Assembly: GCA_002238765.1 (NCBI GenBank)
Contig: MPMZ01000009.1
Coordinates: 1-64,000, forward strand
Reading direction: 5' to 3'
Source: Nitrospira sp. bin75
GTDB taxonomy: Bacteria; Nitrospirota; Nitrospiria; Nitrospirales; UBA8639
DNA: 64,000 nucleotides
The notes beneath the pieces were generated by a model. The model made no database searches. It saw only the letters and a program-made list of their open reading frames with translations, and was not told the origin of the DNA. The first letter of the stretch is position 1; every line of letters starts with the position of its first letter. Shown one piece after another: positions 27,706-35,732 of this stretch. A program made the translations under genes and the position numbers.

Positions 27706-27765
27706 GTAGCATACCTCCAAGTAGGATCGTTGAAGGCATACTACATGACGTAGACAAACTTGTCA

Positions 27766-27785
27766 ATACCTTAAACTAGGAAATT
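27766..27785 (-). repeat. Right inverted repeat of the IS1595-type unit
   Basis: ATACCTTAAACTAGGAAATT, the exact reverse complement of 24024-24043. It lies 60 bp upstream of the transposase start. Confidence 0.9.
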
Positions 27786-27795
27786 TCGTTTTGGG

Positions 27796-27824
27796 TTGAC
27801 AGGGTATGACGCTTTCGGTAGACT
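27796..27824 (+). promoter_or_regulatory. Sigma-70-type promoter upstream of the HU gene
   Basis: TTGACA (27796-27801), 17-bp spacer, TAGACT (27819-27824). It lies just outside the IS right end and would give a leader of about 150 nt before the HU start. Confidence 0.55.
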
Positions 27825-27981
27825 CGCTCTCATCTTTTCCGGGCTGTCCTTTGTTCTATTTTCTATTCTGGGGTCTCATTAACCGGTTCAGTTATCTTCC
27901 AGTGAACAGTGAAGCTAGTTTGATTCTCCGCGTGTTTTATCCTACTCACACGTTTACTTTTTGACGAAGAGGAGATTCCTC

Positions 27982-28269
27982 ATGGCCAAAGCTATGACAA
28001 AATCCCAGATCGTTGATCAATTGGCGACTAAGTCTGGGGTGACAAAAAAGATCACGAGCGAAATTCTCGATAACTTGGCTGCCTTGGCTTACAAAGAAGC
28101 GAAAAATTCTTTTACAGTCCCGGGTCTTGGCAAGTTAGTGCTGTCTCATCGGAAAGCTCGAACCGGAAGAAATCCCCAAACCGGTGAACCGATCAAAATA
28201 CCGGCCAAAAAAGTGGTGAAGTTCCGGGTAGCCAAAGTCGCGAAGGATTCCATCCTGGGCAAAAAGTAG
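27982..28269 (+). CDS. HU-family DNA-binding protein
   Basis: A 95-residue protein, basic, with the HU fold: MTKSQIVDQLATKSGVTKK, a helical dimerisation part (EILDNLAALAYKEAK), the strand FTVPGLGKLVLSHRKAR and the DNA-binding arm TGRNPQTGEPIKIPAKKVVKF. The GRNPQTGE arm tip is the family signature. ATG 27982 is preferred because GAGGAGA precedes it and homologues begin MAKAMTK. It is a nucleoid protein that bends DNA. Confidence 0.95.
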   Translation: MAKAMTKSQIVDQLATKSGVTKKITSEILDNLAALAYKEAKNSFTVPGLGKLVLSHRKARTGRNPQTGEPIKIPAKKVVKFRVAKVAKDSILGKK

Positions 28270-28438
28270 ATTTTCAGGTGCTGAAGAGTTCTGGCGGTGA
28301 GAGGGGGAATCACCTCTTCTTCGAACAGAGAGTAGGATAACAGAATAATGGTTTCTTTTTTGAGCAAAAGGGAAGTCATCACTTCCACAGCCTTCTCGCC
28401 GGTTTGGTCTTTTCCCTCCAACGTGGGGGGCGACGAGT

Positions 28439-28457
28439 TTTCGTTTTAGTAAAACGA
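28439..28457 (-). terminator. Small hairpin at the end of the ThiS-like gene
   Basis: TTCGTTTT-AGT-AAAACGAA, an 8-bp perfect stem that overlaps the stop codon of the ThiS-like gene. Being AT-rich it is a weak terminator at best. Confidence 0.35.
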
Positions 28458-28721
28458 AGGTCCCAACCCTTTCGTACTCATTCCATCATGAGCCACGAGG
28501 CTGATTTCGTCTCCATCATGCACGGGTGTATCTTCGCTCGCCACCCGTCGATTGATCGTCACCATCACCTTATTTTCGCGTAAGAGTCTGGTCACCTGTC
28601 GAAGTTTGCGCCCCTGCTGTTTAATCAGTTGTTTCACCGAAAGGGGATCTTCCAGTTCACAGGACAAACTTCGTTCGCCGTCAGAAGTTTCCAAGTCTCC
28701 CATAAGGGTGATAGCGACCAT
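28446..28721 (-). CDS. ThiS/MoaD-like beta-grasp protein without the C-terminal Gly-Gly
   Basis: A 91-residue protein. The middle VMVTINRRVASEDTPVHDGDEISLVAHDG is a clear ThiS/MoaD pattern: conserved asparagine, buried beta strand and the H-D-G-D-E-(I/V) turn. Sulfur carriers normally end GG; here the chain ends GLGPSFY, so sulfur transfer is not expected unless the end is processed. It could instead be a stand-alone beta-grasp regulator. It ends at a TTCGTTTT-AGT-AAAACGAA hairpin (28439-28457). The start at 28721 has GAGAGAGG nearby. Confidence 0.6.
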   Translation of the reverse strand: MVAITLMGDLETSDGERSLSCELEDPLSVKQLIKQQGRKLRQVTRLLRENKVMVTINRRVASEDTPVHDGDEISLVAHDGMSTKGLGPSFY

Positions 28722-28943
28722 CAACAACCTCTCTCGTATTCAACAGGGTGATGCCGTGATCCGCATTCCGGCATTGTGGATTGGGGATCCGGAGTGCAGA
28801 ATGACGTCACATCCAATCGTATCAGGATGAACAGCCGGACGGCAATCGGGCGTGGCGGGCCGGGATGAGCCCGGCCCGGGCATTGGCCGGGAGAAAAGAA
28901 ATCAGTATACTGGTTTGAGGGCAACCCCAGGTAGACTCCGAAC

Positions 28944-29195
28944 ATGTGGCGCATCATTATCATTTTGATTCTTTTGATCGTTTTGTTTTTGATGATCCGA
29001 AAATCCATTCGCGATTTTCGAAGCCGCAAGTCCGACGATCCTTCCTTGCCGTCAAAAGAGATGATGGTGCAAGACCCCGTCTGCAAAATGTATATCACGG
29101 CGGGTGCGGCGGTGGTTGAAAAAATCGGGGGGCAGCCGTACCACTTTTGCAGTAACGAATGCGCCCATAAATTCAAAAGCTATATGTCCGGATAG
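28944..29195 (+). CDS. YHS-domain membrane-anchored protein
   Basis: An 83-residue protein. The N-terminal helix (RIIIILILLIVLFLMI) is a membrane anchor or uncleaved signal. The C-terminal part is a YHS/TRASH-like metal-binding domain: VQDPVCKMYITAGAAVVEK, then GQPYHFCSNECAHKFKSYM, with Cys residues of the type C...CxxxC. Such proteins bind soft metals such as copper or silver. The gene stands alone before the arsS gene on the other strand. No ribosome site stronger than GACTCCGAAC is seen. Confidence 0.85.
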   Translation: MWRIIIILILLIVLFLMIRKSIRDFRSRKSDDPSLPSKEMMVQDPVCKMYITAGAAVVEKIGGQPYHFCSNECAHKFKSYMSG

Positions 29196-29222
29196 GGTCG
29201 GGGGAGGCGCGGCAAGCAAGGA

Positions 29223-30203
29223 TCAGGCAAGTGCCCCGCCGCAGGATGATCCTGCGCCGGCCGTGCACCCGTAACAATGTTGGCCGATGATGATGGAGCG
29301 CCGGGCCAACGCCTCGAAATCAAACTCCGCGATGGTTTGTGGCAGGTCCCGGCCCACGGGCAAATCGAGCATCTGGTTGAAATCGCAATCGTAGAGTCGT
29401 CCGTCCCATCCCACACTGAGCAAGTTCCTGCACATCACGTCTTCGACCGAGTGCGGGTTGAAATTCTCGATCAGCAGGCTCATGTACGCGTTATAATTGC
29501 CTTGGGCGTACAGGTCGTTCAGAAAACGGTTAATGGGCATATTGGTGATGGTATACAGGTGATTGAACCTGATACCGAAACGCGAGAACAGTTGCTCTTT
29601 ATAGGCCTCCTCCAATTCCCGTTGATCAGGAGGCAGATGCGGCCCCAACGGGTTGTAGACGAGATTCAGTACCAGGCCCGGATCTTCGTTGCCATAGCCC
29701 AGGGCGTTCAATTCTCGTAAGGCGGCCAGGCTCCGTGTAAAGACTCCCTTCCCACGTTGCTGATCCACGTTCTCCTCGAGATAGCAGGGCAAGGAGGCGA
29801 TGATCTCCACCTGGTGGTCAGCCAGAAATCGGGGCAGGTGTGTCTTCCCTTTGACGGAAAAGACCGTCAAATTGCAGCGGTCGAGCACCGTTCTTCCGAG
29901 GTCACGAGCTTCTGAAACGAGATATTCGAAGTGCGGATTCATTTCCGGGGCTCCGCCGGTCACGTCCACGGTCGTGATCTCAGGATGGCGTCGAAGGACC
30001 GTGAGAATGGTCTCAATCGTCTCCCGGCTCATGATTTCCGTCCGGGAAGGGCCGGCGTCGACGTGACAATGATGACAGGTTTGGTTGCAGAGTTTTCCGA
30101 CGTTCACCTGCAACGTCTGAATGGTCCTGGCCCGGAGGGGGACCATCCCATGTTCAGACAGGGTTTGTGAAAAGTGATTGGGGAGCACAGGAAGCGGTGG
30201 CAT
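29223..30203 (-). CDS. arsS: Arsenosugar biosynthesis radical SAM protein ArsS
   Basis: A 326-residue radical SAM protein. The cluster motif CNQTCHHCHV binds the [4Fe-4S] used to cleave S-adenosylmethionine. The C-terminal motif HCYGCTAGAGSSCGG, in GQHCYGCTAGAGSSCGGALA, is the hallmark of ArsS (DUF3641). TVDVTGGAPEMNPHFEYLV and NHLYTITNMPINRFLNDL also fit. It acts on arsenical nucleosides in arsenosugar synthesis. ATG 30203 was chosen because homologues start near MPxLPxLPNxF; a longer frame starts at 30284. No arsM or arsR lies next to it, so its role in arsenic handling is inferred from the family. Confidence 0.9.
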   Translation of the reverse strand: MPPLPVLPNHFSQTLSEHGMVPLRARTIQTLQVNVGKLCNQTCHHCHVDAGPSRTEIMSRETIETILTVLRRHPEITTVDVTGGAPEMNPHFEYLVSEARDLGRTVLDRCNLTVFSVKGKTHLPRFLADHQVEIIASLPCYLEENVDQQRGKGVFTRSLAALRELNALGYGNEDPGLVLNLVYNPLGPHLPPDQRELEEAYKEQLFSRFGIRFNHLYTITNMPINRFLNDLYAQGNYNAYMSLLIENFNPHSVEDVMCRNLLSVGWDGRLYDCDFNQMLDLPVGRDLPQTIAEFDFEALARRSIIIGQHCYGCTAGAGSSCGGALA

Positions 30204-30391
30204 CGTGACCCGCGTATTCGTGAATGGTAAGAACGTTACATACGTAAAGCAACATTTGTAACAAGGCCGGAGTTCATTGATCAAGGGAGTTCACGCACCG
30301 GAGAAAATGGGCCTCAATCCATTGTACCACGGGGAAGGTCGTTCACATGCCACAGGGAGCCCTTTTCCTGCGATCTATCCGGTGACGCGGC

Positions 30392-31153
30392 CTATTGTTG
30401 CAGAAAGGTCAGTGCGCCGGAGGCCTCCAGGTCTACGAACCACGTCAGGGTCCCGTCCCGTGGTCCGATGATTTGGGCGGGGAGAACGTCAGGTTGAAAC
30501 GGCCCTTCAAGCACGGCGTGGAGCGTTTCGGCTTTGGCGTGGCCACAGATGAGAAACGTGACCTGCCGGGCGTGATTGAGAAGCACCGGGGTGAAGGTGA
30601 TCCGGGACGTCTGAAATTTCTCGACCCAGGGGGCGGCAACGAGCCGGCTCGTTGCCTGAACGGCCCGGGTGCCCGGAAACAGGGACGCGGTATGACCGTC
30701 CGGTCCCATGCCCAACAGGATAAAATCGAAACGAGGGATGTCCGGTTCGGCGACGTCGAATTGCTCGCGGAGCACGGCTTCATACCGGTCGGCAGCGGTT
30801 TGCGCATCAGGGAGTTCGCTCGGCACGCGATGGACGTGCGCCATGGAAACGGGCACCCGGCTGAGGAGCGCTTCATGCGCCATGCGATAGTTGCTGTCCG
30901 CATGATCCGGCGGGACGTGACGTTCATCCCCCCAAAAAAACCGGACTTTCGTCCAATCGAGTTGACTTCGGAACGGGAGGGCGGCCAGCATCGCGTAGAG
31001 GCCTTTCGGGGTCGAGCCTCCGGCCAGGGCAATGGTAAACGAGTTCCGTGCCGCGATGGCCAGTCGCGCATGATCAAGAAGATGTTGTGCGGTGGCTTCC
31101 AACAACGCTGGCGTCGTCGGGTAGACGTGTATGTCCCGTTGAGCATCCGGCAT
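30392..31153 (-). CDS. pgl: 6-phosphogluconolactonase
   Basis: A 253-residue protein. Family motifs are IALAGGSTPKGLYAML, FFWGDERHVPPDHADSNYRM (the DERxVPxxxxxSN block) and LGMGPDGHTASLFPG. It hydrolyses 6-phosphogluconolactone to 6-phosphogluconate in the oxidative pentose phosphate pathway. It lies 36 bp after the small lipoprotein gene's start region and near the transaldolase gene, which fits pentose phosphate metabolism. The start at 31153 is the first ATG and reads MPDAQRDIHVYP. Confidence 0.93.
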   Translation of the reverse strand: MPDAQRDIHVYPTTPALLEATAQHLLDHARLAIAARNSFTIALAGGSTPKGLYAMLAALPFRSQLDWTKVRFFWGDERHVPPDHADSNYRMAHEALLSRVPVSMAHVHRVPSELPDAQTAADRYEAVLREQFDVAEPDIPRFDFILLGMGPDGHTASLFPGTRAVQATSRLVAAPWVEKFQTSRITFTPVLLNHARQVTFLICGHAKAETLHAVLEGPFQPDVLPAQIIGPRDGTLTWFVDLEASGALTFLQQ

Positions 31154-31189
31154 GTGAGGCGTCAGGAAGGTGAAAACATGGTCATGTGT

Positions 31190-31510
31190 TCAGCAGCCGG
31201 CATAGCCTGAATCTTCGAGTTGGCCTTCGCGATCGAAGTCCAAACGAATGTGGCATTCCGTGGAAGCCCTATCGGCAAGCGGGAGGGAGGATTGGTCCCC
31301 GGCCAGGCGGAAATACACCCAGGTTTCGCCTCCGAAGAACCGCTTGGATTTGGCGCCCGGCGTGCCCCAATGTTCGTGAAACCACGCTTGCGATTTTCCG
31401 TTGAGCGCGGTGGAATCAGGTAGCGCTTCCCGATGAGGAGTTGTGCCGCAGCCACCGGCAGCCAACGTCCCGAGAAGCAGAAGGCAAAGGAGCGACGTTT
31501 GGGATATCAT
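31190..31510 (-). CDS. Small lipoprotein (SmpA/OmlA-like fold possible)
   Basis: A 106-residue protein with signal peptide MISQTSLLCLLLLGTLAAGG followed by the lipobox Cys (C21). The mature part contains WFHEHWGTPGAKSKRFFGGE, then TWVYFRL, a pattern reminiscent of the small beta-rich SmpA/OmlA (BamE-like) lipoproteins (GxP...W.Y). It ends in a Cys. ATG 31510 is chosen for the signal peptide. The true function is unknown. It precedes pgl on the same strand by 36 bp and may be cotranscribed. Confidence 0.7.
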   Translation of the reverse strand: MISQTSLLCLLLLGTLAAGGCGTTPHREALPDSTALNGKSQAWFHEHWGTPGAKSKRFFGGETWVYFRLAGDQSSLPLADRASTECHIRLDFDREGQLEDSGYAGC

Positions 31511-31945
31511 GGTGAGGGTCTCGAAGGTGTCTTGGCTGAACGCTTCATGATGAGAGAGGCGAGAGGAAAGGGCCGGAGAACCCGGACTCGTGGATTTCCC
31601 TGAAACGCCCAGCAAAATCGTAACCCTGGCGCGGCGTCCAGTCAAATGAAGGAACGACCGATGTGGGGTGTCGTGGGCGATTTTCAGACCAAAGGACCGG
31701 TGACAACCCCCTTTTCAGGGGGGTAGAGGCTCTCTGATCACGTCCCCCTGACAAGGGGGATTGAGCCTGTCCTGAGCGTAGCAGAGCGAAGTCGAAGGGG
31801 GGATTCCGATTGTCAACGTTCTACAGGCTCAATTACAATACACATGGGGAGCACGGTGAAGACGGTGTGGCATAGGGTCATGGTGCCGGGCGACCCCGGG
31901 GCAACCGCGAAAGAATCTCCAACAACGTGACAAGGGAGGAAGAGT
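31511..31945. other. Spacer with repeat unit
   Basis: It holds C-rich/G-rich hairpins (CCCCCTTTTCAGGGGGG at about 31708-31725 and TCCCCCTGACAAGGGGGA at 31744-31761) followed by TGTCCTGAGCGTAGCAGAGC...GAAGTCGAAGGGGGG (about 31768-31802). The transaldolase promoter must lie in 31803-31935; GGGAGGAAGAG is its ribosome site. No gene is seen. Confidence 0.55.
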
Positions 31946-32599
31946 ATGAAGATCTACCTGGACACCGGTAACGTCAAAGAAATTGCCGAAGCCGCCCGGA
32001 TGGGGATTCTGGACGGGGTCACGACCAATCCGTCATTGGTCTCAAAAGAGGGGCGGGACTTCAAGGATTTGATCCTGGAAATTTGTCAACTCGTCGACGG
32101 TCCGGTCAGTGCGGAGGTCGTGAGCGTTGAGGCTGAGGCCATGGTCAAGGAGGGGCGGGAATTGGCCCGCATTCACCCCAACGTCGTGGTCAAGTGTCCC
32201 TTGATTCCGGAAGGACTCGCCGCAACCAAACGCCTGGCCGATGAAGGCATTCGCGTGAACGTCACGTTGTGTTTCTCGGCGACTCAAGCCCTGTTGGCCG
32301 CCAAAGCCGGTGCGTGGTGCGTCTCGCCGTTTATCGGCCGCCTCGATGACATCAGCAGTGACGGCATGGAACTCATCCGGCAGATCGTGACGATTTTTCA
32401 CAATTACGATTTTCCCACCCTGGTGCTGGTGGCAAGCGTGAGACATCCACAGCACGTGGTGGACGCCGCGTTGTCAGGCGGTGACATTTGTACCATGCCC
32501 TATGGGGTCTTTCAACAATTGGCCAAGCATCCGCTCACGGACATCGGCCTCAAGAAATTCCTGGCCGATTGGGAAGCCCGGAACGCGCCGAAAGGGTAA
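31946..32599 (+). CDS. tal: Transaldolase (TAL-FSA family)
   Basis: A 217-residue protein, the length of the short TalC/FSA type. It starts [20 protein letters not shown]. It has [15 protein letters not shown], the Schiff-base Lys in [33 protein letters not shown] and [11 protein letters not shown]. It should convert sedoheptulose 7-phosphate and glyceraldehyde 3-phosphate to erythrose 4-phosphate and fructose 6-phosphate, or act as a fructose 6-phosphate aldolase. The nearby pgl supports the pentose phosphate role. The ribosome site GGGAGGAAGAGT is strong. Confidence 0.93.
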   Translation: MKIYLDTGNVKEIAEAARMGILDGVTTNPSLVSKEGRDFKDLILEICQLVDGPVSAEVVSVEAEAMVKEGRELARIHPNVVVKCPLIPEGLAATKRLADEGIRVNVTLCFSATQALLAAKAGAWCVSPFIGRLDDISSDGMELIRQIVTIFHNYDFPTLVLVASVRHPQHVVDAALSGGDICTMPYGVFQQLAKHPLTDIGLKKFLADWEARNAPKG

Positions 32600-32604
32600 C
32601 CCCG

Positions 32605-33291
32605 TCAAGGCAGACCATCCACCAACTGCCGCGCGCGTTGAAACACGCGATGAAACATGGGGCGGGTGAGTCTTCCGGTAAAGGTATTTTGTTGGCTGGG
32701 GTGGTAGGACCCTAACAAGGTGATGCCCCACGTCGTGGCATAGCTGGTTCCGTGCCCGAACGTGGGTTTGCCGGCAACACGGCCAGGCGGTCCGGCGGCC
32801 GTCACATATTCATCGAAGGCGATCTTCCCCAGGGCCACGACCACGGCGATTCGTTTCAACAAACGGAGTTCTTCGAGGACGTACGGCCGGCATGTTTCGA
32901 ATTCTTCTCTCGACGGTTTATTGTCCGGTGGCGCGCAGCGCACGGCCGCGCCCACGTAACAATCCGTCAACCGCAGCCCGTCGTCCCGGCGGGTGGATTC
33001 GGCCTGATTGGCGAATCCGAATCGATATAAGGCCTCATAGAGCCAGTCTCCGCTTCGGTCCCCGGTGAACACGCGCCCGGTCCGATTCCCACCATGTGCT
33101 GCCGGAGCCAACCCGATGACGTAGAGTCTCGCACGGGGATCTCCAAATCCGGGAACGGGCCGCCCCCAATACTCCCACTCCTGAAACCGTTTCACCTTTG
33201 CGGCGGCGACTTCTCGACGGTAGGCGGTCAAGCGCGGACAACGCGTGCAATCGGCGATGGTCTGGTGTAAAACAGTGAGGCTGCGCATCAT
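32605..33291 (-). CDS. Uracil-DNA glycosylase, family 5 (UdgB-like)
   Basis: A 228-residue protein. The N-terminal TIADCTRCPRLTAYRREVA includes the first two of four iron-sulfur Cys. The motif GLAPAAHGGNRTGRVFTGDR, continued by SGDWLY, is the type-5 signature: it has A and no catalytic Asp/Asn where family 4 has GExPG. The C-terminal GSYHPSQQNTFTGRLT matches motif 2 (HPSxxN). It removes uracil and other deaminated bases from DNA. ATG 33291 or the adjacent ATG 33288 both fit. It is divergent from the glycerate kinase gene with only 35 bp between. Confidence 0.93.
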   Translation of the reverse strand: MMRSLTVLHQTIADCTRCPRLTAYRREVAAAKVKRFQEWEYWGRPVPGFGDPRARLYVIGLAPAAHGGNRTGRVFTGDRSGDWLYEALYRFGFANQAESTRRDDGLRLTDCYVGAAVRCAPPDNKPSREEFETCRPYVLEELRLLKRIAVVVALGKIAFDEYVTAAGPPGRVAGKPTFGHGTSYATTWGITLLGSYHPSQQNTFTGRLTRPMFHRVFQRARQLVDGLP

Positions 33292-33326
33292 GGGAATCGT
33301 ACCATAACGAACGATCGGGGACACAC

Positions 33327-34670
33327 ATGCCAATCCGTATCGATTGCCGCGACAAACACGCCCGGACGATTCTCAAACAACTGTTCCTCGCGGGGTTGGA
33401 TGCCGCCGATCCCGAGTCGGCGATGCGGCGTACCGTCCGGATCAGGAACCATCGCCTCAGGGTGGGCACGCGGGAGTACGACCTTGCCGGGTTTTCGCGC
33501 ATCATGTGCATCGGGGCGGGGAAAGCCTCGGGTGCCATGGCGGCGGCGCTGGAACGACAATTGGGCTCGCGGTTGGAAGGGGGCCTGGTTGTGGTCAACG
33601 ACGGCCTGACAGGGAATACGAAACGGATACGTCAGCTTCAAGCACGGCATCCGGTTCCCGATCGTCGCAGTGAACAGGCCGCGCGAAGGATGGTTCGCCT
33701 GCTTGAATCGTTGACGAACCGCGATCTGGTCTTGATGGTGCTGTCCGGCGGCGCATCGAGCCTGTTGGCGGCCCCGGCCGCGGGTCTGACCTTGAAGGAG
33801 AAACAACTCACCACCCGTTTACTGCTCCGAAGCGGAGCCACGATTCAAGAGATCAACACGGTGCGCAAGCACCTATCCGGGATCAAGGGCGGGCGCCTTG
33901 CCGGTGCCACAACGGCCACGGTCATTACGCTCATCCTGTCCGACGTCCCGGGCGATGATCCGGGGACGATCGGTTCGGGCCCCATGGCCCCGGATCCCTC
34001 GACGTTTGTGGATGCGAAGAGGGTGCTCGACACGTTCGGCATCCGGAACCGGATTCCCTTAGCCGTTCGACGGCACGTGGACCGCGGAGCACAAGGACGC
34101 ATACCCGAGACGCTCAAACCCGGTGAGGCGCTGTTTTCCCGGATCCAGCATCACGTGATCGGCAATAACCACGCTGTCATCCAACGCATGGCCAAACGAG
34201 CCAAGGTGTTGGGGCTCCGTCCCTTGATCCTGACCACGAGCCTGTCCGGGGAAGCGCGTGAGATCGGAAAACTCTTTGGAGATCTTGCAAGGGAAATGTG
34301 CGTGTCAGGAAATCCCATCAAGCCACCGGCGTGTCTGCTGGCCGGCGGAGAACTCACCGTGACCGTGACAGGGGAGGGGCTGGGGGGGCGTGCCCAGGAA
34401 TTTGCCTTGGCTGCCGCTCCCGCACTCGAAGGGTTGTCTCGGGTGTTCGTGGCCGGGTTCGGTACCGATGGCACCGATGGTCCGACCGAGGCCGCGGGGG
34501 CCATCGTAGATGGGAAGATCATCGGCCGGGCCATGGGCAAGGGGATGAATCATGACGCGGCCCTTCGGGACAATGACAGCTATCGTTTTTTTCACGTGGC
34601 GGGCGGACACGTTGTCACCGGACCGACCGGCACGAACGTGAACGACGTCTATATGATTCTGGCCTTGTAA
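33327..34670 (+). CDS. Glycerate 2-kinase (GK-II/MOFRL family)
   Basis: A 447-residue protein with both domains. The N-terminal DUF4147 has IMCIGAGKASGAMAAALER, LMVLSGGASSLLAAP, INTVRKHLSGIKGGRLA and LILSDVPGDDPGTIGSGPM. The C-terminal MOFRL domain has ACLLAGGELTVTVTGEGLGG, FVAGFGTDGTDGPTEAAGA and GGHVVTGPTGTNVNDV. It phosphorylates D-glycerate, usually to 2-phosphoglycerate. It fits glycolate/photorespiratory-type salvage, together with the glycine cleavage genes in the window; that link is inference. Confidence 0.94.
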   Translation: MPIRIDCRDKHARTILKQLFLAGLDAADPESAMRRTVRIRNHRLRVGTREYDLAGFSRIMCIGAGKASGAMAAALERQLGSRLEGGLVVVNDGLTGNTKRIRQLQARHPVPDRRSEQAARRMVRLLESLTNRDLVLMVLSGGASSLLAAPAAGLTLKEKQLTTRLLLRSGATIQEINTVRKHLSGIKGGRLAGATTATVITLILSDVPGDDPGTIGSGPMAPDPSTFVDAKRVLDTFGIRNRIPLAVRRHVDRGAQGRIPETLKPGEALFSRIQHHVIGNNHAVIQRMAKRAKVLGLRPLILTTSLSGEAREIGKLFGDLAREMCVSGNPIKPPACLLAGGELTVTVTGEGLGGRAQEFALAAAPALEGLSRVFVAGFGTDGTDGPTEAAGAIVDGKIIGRAMGKGMNHDAALRDNDSYRFFHVAGGHVVTGPTGTNVNDVYMILAL

Positions 34671-34696
34671 ACAGTGCTTGACCGAAAGGACGAGGA

Positions 34697-35095
34697 ATGT
34701 ACGAAGCGCAAAAAATGGTCCGGGAGTTTCACAAGGAGTTCGACATCCACGTCGCGGAGCGCCCCGGTGTGCCGGATGCGAAAACCACGGCTTTGCGCGA
34801 GCGGCTCATTCAGGAAGAGTTCGACGAATTGAAGGAAGCCATGAAAGCAGAGCAGCTTCCCGGCATTGCCAAAGAACTCGCCGACTTGCTCTACGTCGTG
34901 TACGGCACAGCGGTCTCCTATGGCATCGACATGGCGCCGGTATTCCGGGAAGTGCAGCGTTCAAACATGAGCAAGGTGGGCGGGTATAAACGGGACGACG
35001 GCAAGTGGATCAAACCGCCGACCTACTCACCGGCCAGGCTTGAGCCCATTCTCGAAAGGCAAGAAGGGCGGAGACGGACCTCTTCAAGCCGTTGA
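34697..35095 (+). CDS. MazG-like NTP pyrophosphohydrolase
   Basis: A 132-residue all-helical protein. The metal-binding pattern EExxE...ExxD is present as LIQEEFDELKEAMKAE followed by IAKELADLLYVVYGTAVSYG. C-terminal SNMSKVGGYKRDDGKWIKP is typical of short HisE/MazG-like proteins that degrade nucleoside triphosphates or related molecules. It lies 26 bp after the glycerate kinase gene and is likely cotranscribed. The natural substrate is unknown. Confidence 0.88.
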   Translation: MYEAQKMVREFHKEFDIHVAERPGVPDAKTTALRERLIQEEFDELKEAMKAEQLPGIAKELADLLYVVYGTAVSYGIDMAPVFREVQRSNMSKVGGYKRDDGKWIKPPTYSPARLEPILERQEGRRRTSSSR

Positions 35096-35113
35096 ACGGT
35101 CGTCCATCACCCG

Positions 35114-35689
35114 TCATGACGAACGCGGTCGATGCCCGGGCGCCGGTCCCCGGGGATGGTACGTGCTCTCGTGAACCAGTAAGGCATCTTTAATCGAAAG
35201 CCCGCCGCCGTAGCCGACGAGTTTTCCGTTGCTGCCGATGACTCGATGACAGGGAACGATGATCGAAACGGGGTTCTGTCCGTTAGCCGCGCCCACGGCG
35301 CGGGCGGCCGTGGGCTGGCCGATGGCTTTTGCAATTTGCCCGTATGACAGCGTTCGTCCATAGGGGATGGTCCGAAGAGCCTGCCAGACGCGTTGTTGGA
35401 ACGGGGTTCCCTGCGGGGCAAGTGCGATCGTGAACGTTTTCCGTTTCCCGGAAAAATATTCGTTGAGTTGCCGGATAGGGCGTTGAAACGGCTTTTCGGA
35501 ATAGGTCCATTGGGGATCCGGGTCGACCGGATGCCGGCCGTCCTGAAACGAGAGGTGCGTCAATGCGCGGGCATTTCCTGCCAGGAGGATCCTGCCGACG
35601 GGACTCTTCACGATACAATAGGATACGGCATCGCGTCGAACGTGGCTTGTTGCAGGGAGAGCTTTTTGACGGAGGATGGTCGAAGGCAT
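35114..35689 (-). CDS. ogt: Methylated-DNA--protein-cysteine methyltransferase
   Basis: A 191-residue protein. N-terminal domain with YCIVKSPVGRILLAGNARAL. DNA-binding wHTH and active site: FQQRVWQALRTIPYGRTLSY, then SIIVPCHRVIGSNGKLVGYG with the acceptor Cys in PCHRV. It repairs O6-alkylguanine in a suicidal reaction. ATG 35689 is preferred because the family starts there; the longer frame from ATG 35725 adds 12 residues. It ends 19 bp from the MazG-like gene, convergent with it. Confidence 0.93.
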   Translation of the reverse strand: MPSTILRQKALPATSHVRRDAVSYCIVKSPVGRILLAGNARALTHLSFQDGRHPVDPDPQWTYSEKPFQRPIRQLNEYFSGKRKTFTIALAPQGTPFQQRVWQALRTIPYGRTLSYGQIAKAIGQPTAARAVGAANGQNPVSIIVPCHRVIGSNGKLVGYGGGLSIKDALLVHESTYHPRGPAPGHRPRSS

Positions 35690-35732
35690 GTTCACCGGCC
35701 GCGTAGACGAATCATAGTGTAGCATAAGCGCG

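Larger units (their letters stand above)
24024..27785. mobile_element. IS1595-type transposable unit with passenger genes (3.76 kb)
   Basis: Perfect 20-bp inverted repeats AATTTCCTAGTTTAAGGTAT occur at 24024-24043 and, inverted, at 27766-27785. Between them lie an IS1595-family (ISXO2-like) transposase next to the right end, a P63C-domain gene overlapping it, two small genes and a lipoprotein gene. IS1595-family elements are known to carry passengers. No 8-bp target duplication is visible (left flank TGTGATCGC, right flank TCGTTTTGG), and the flanks belong to different loci, so a deletion or rearrangement followed insertion. Confidence 0.85.
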
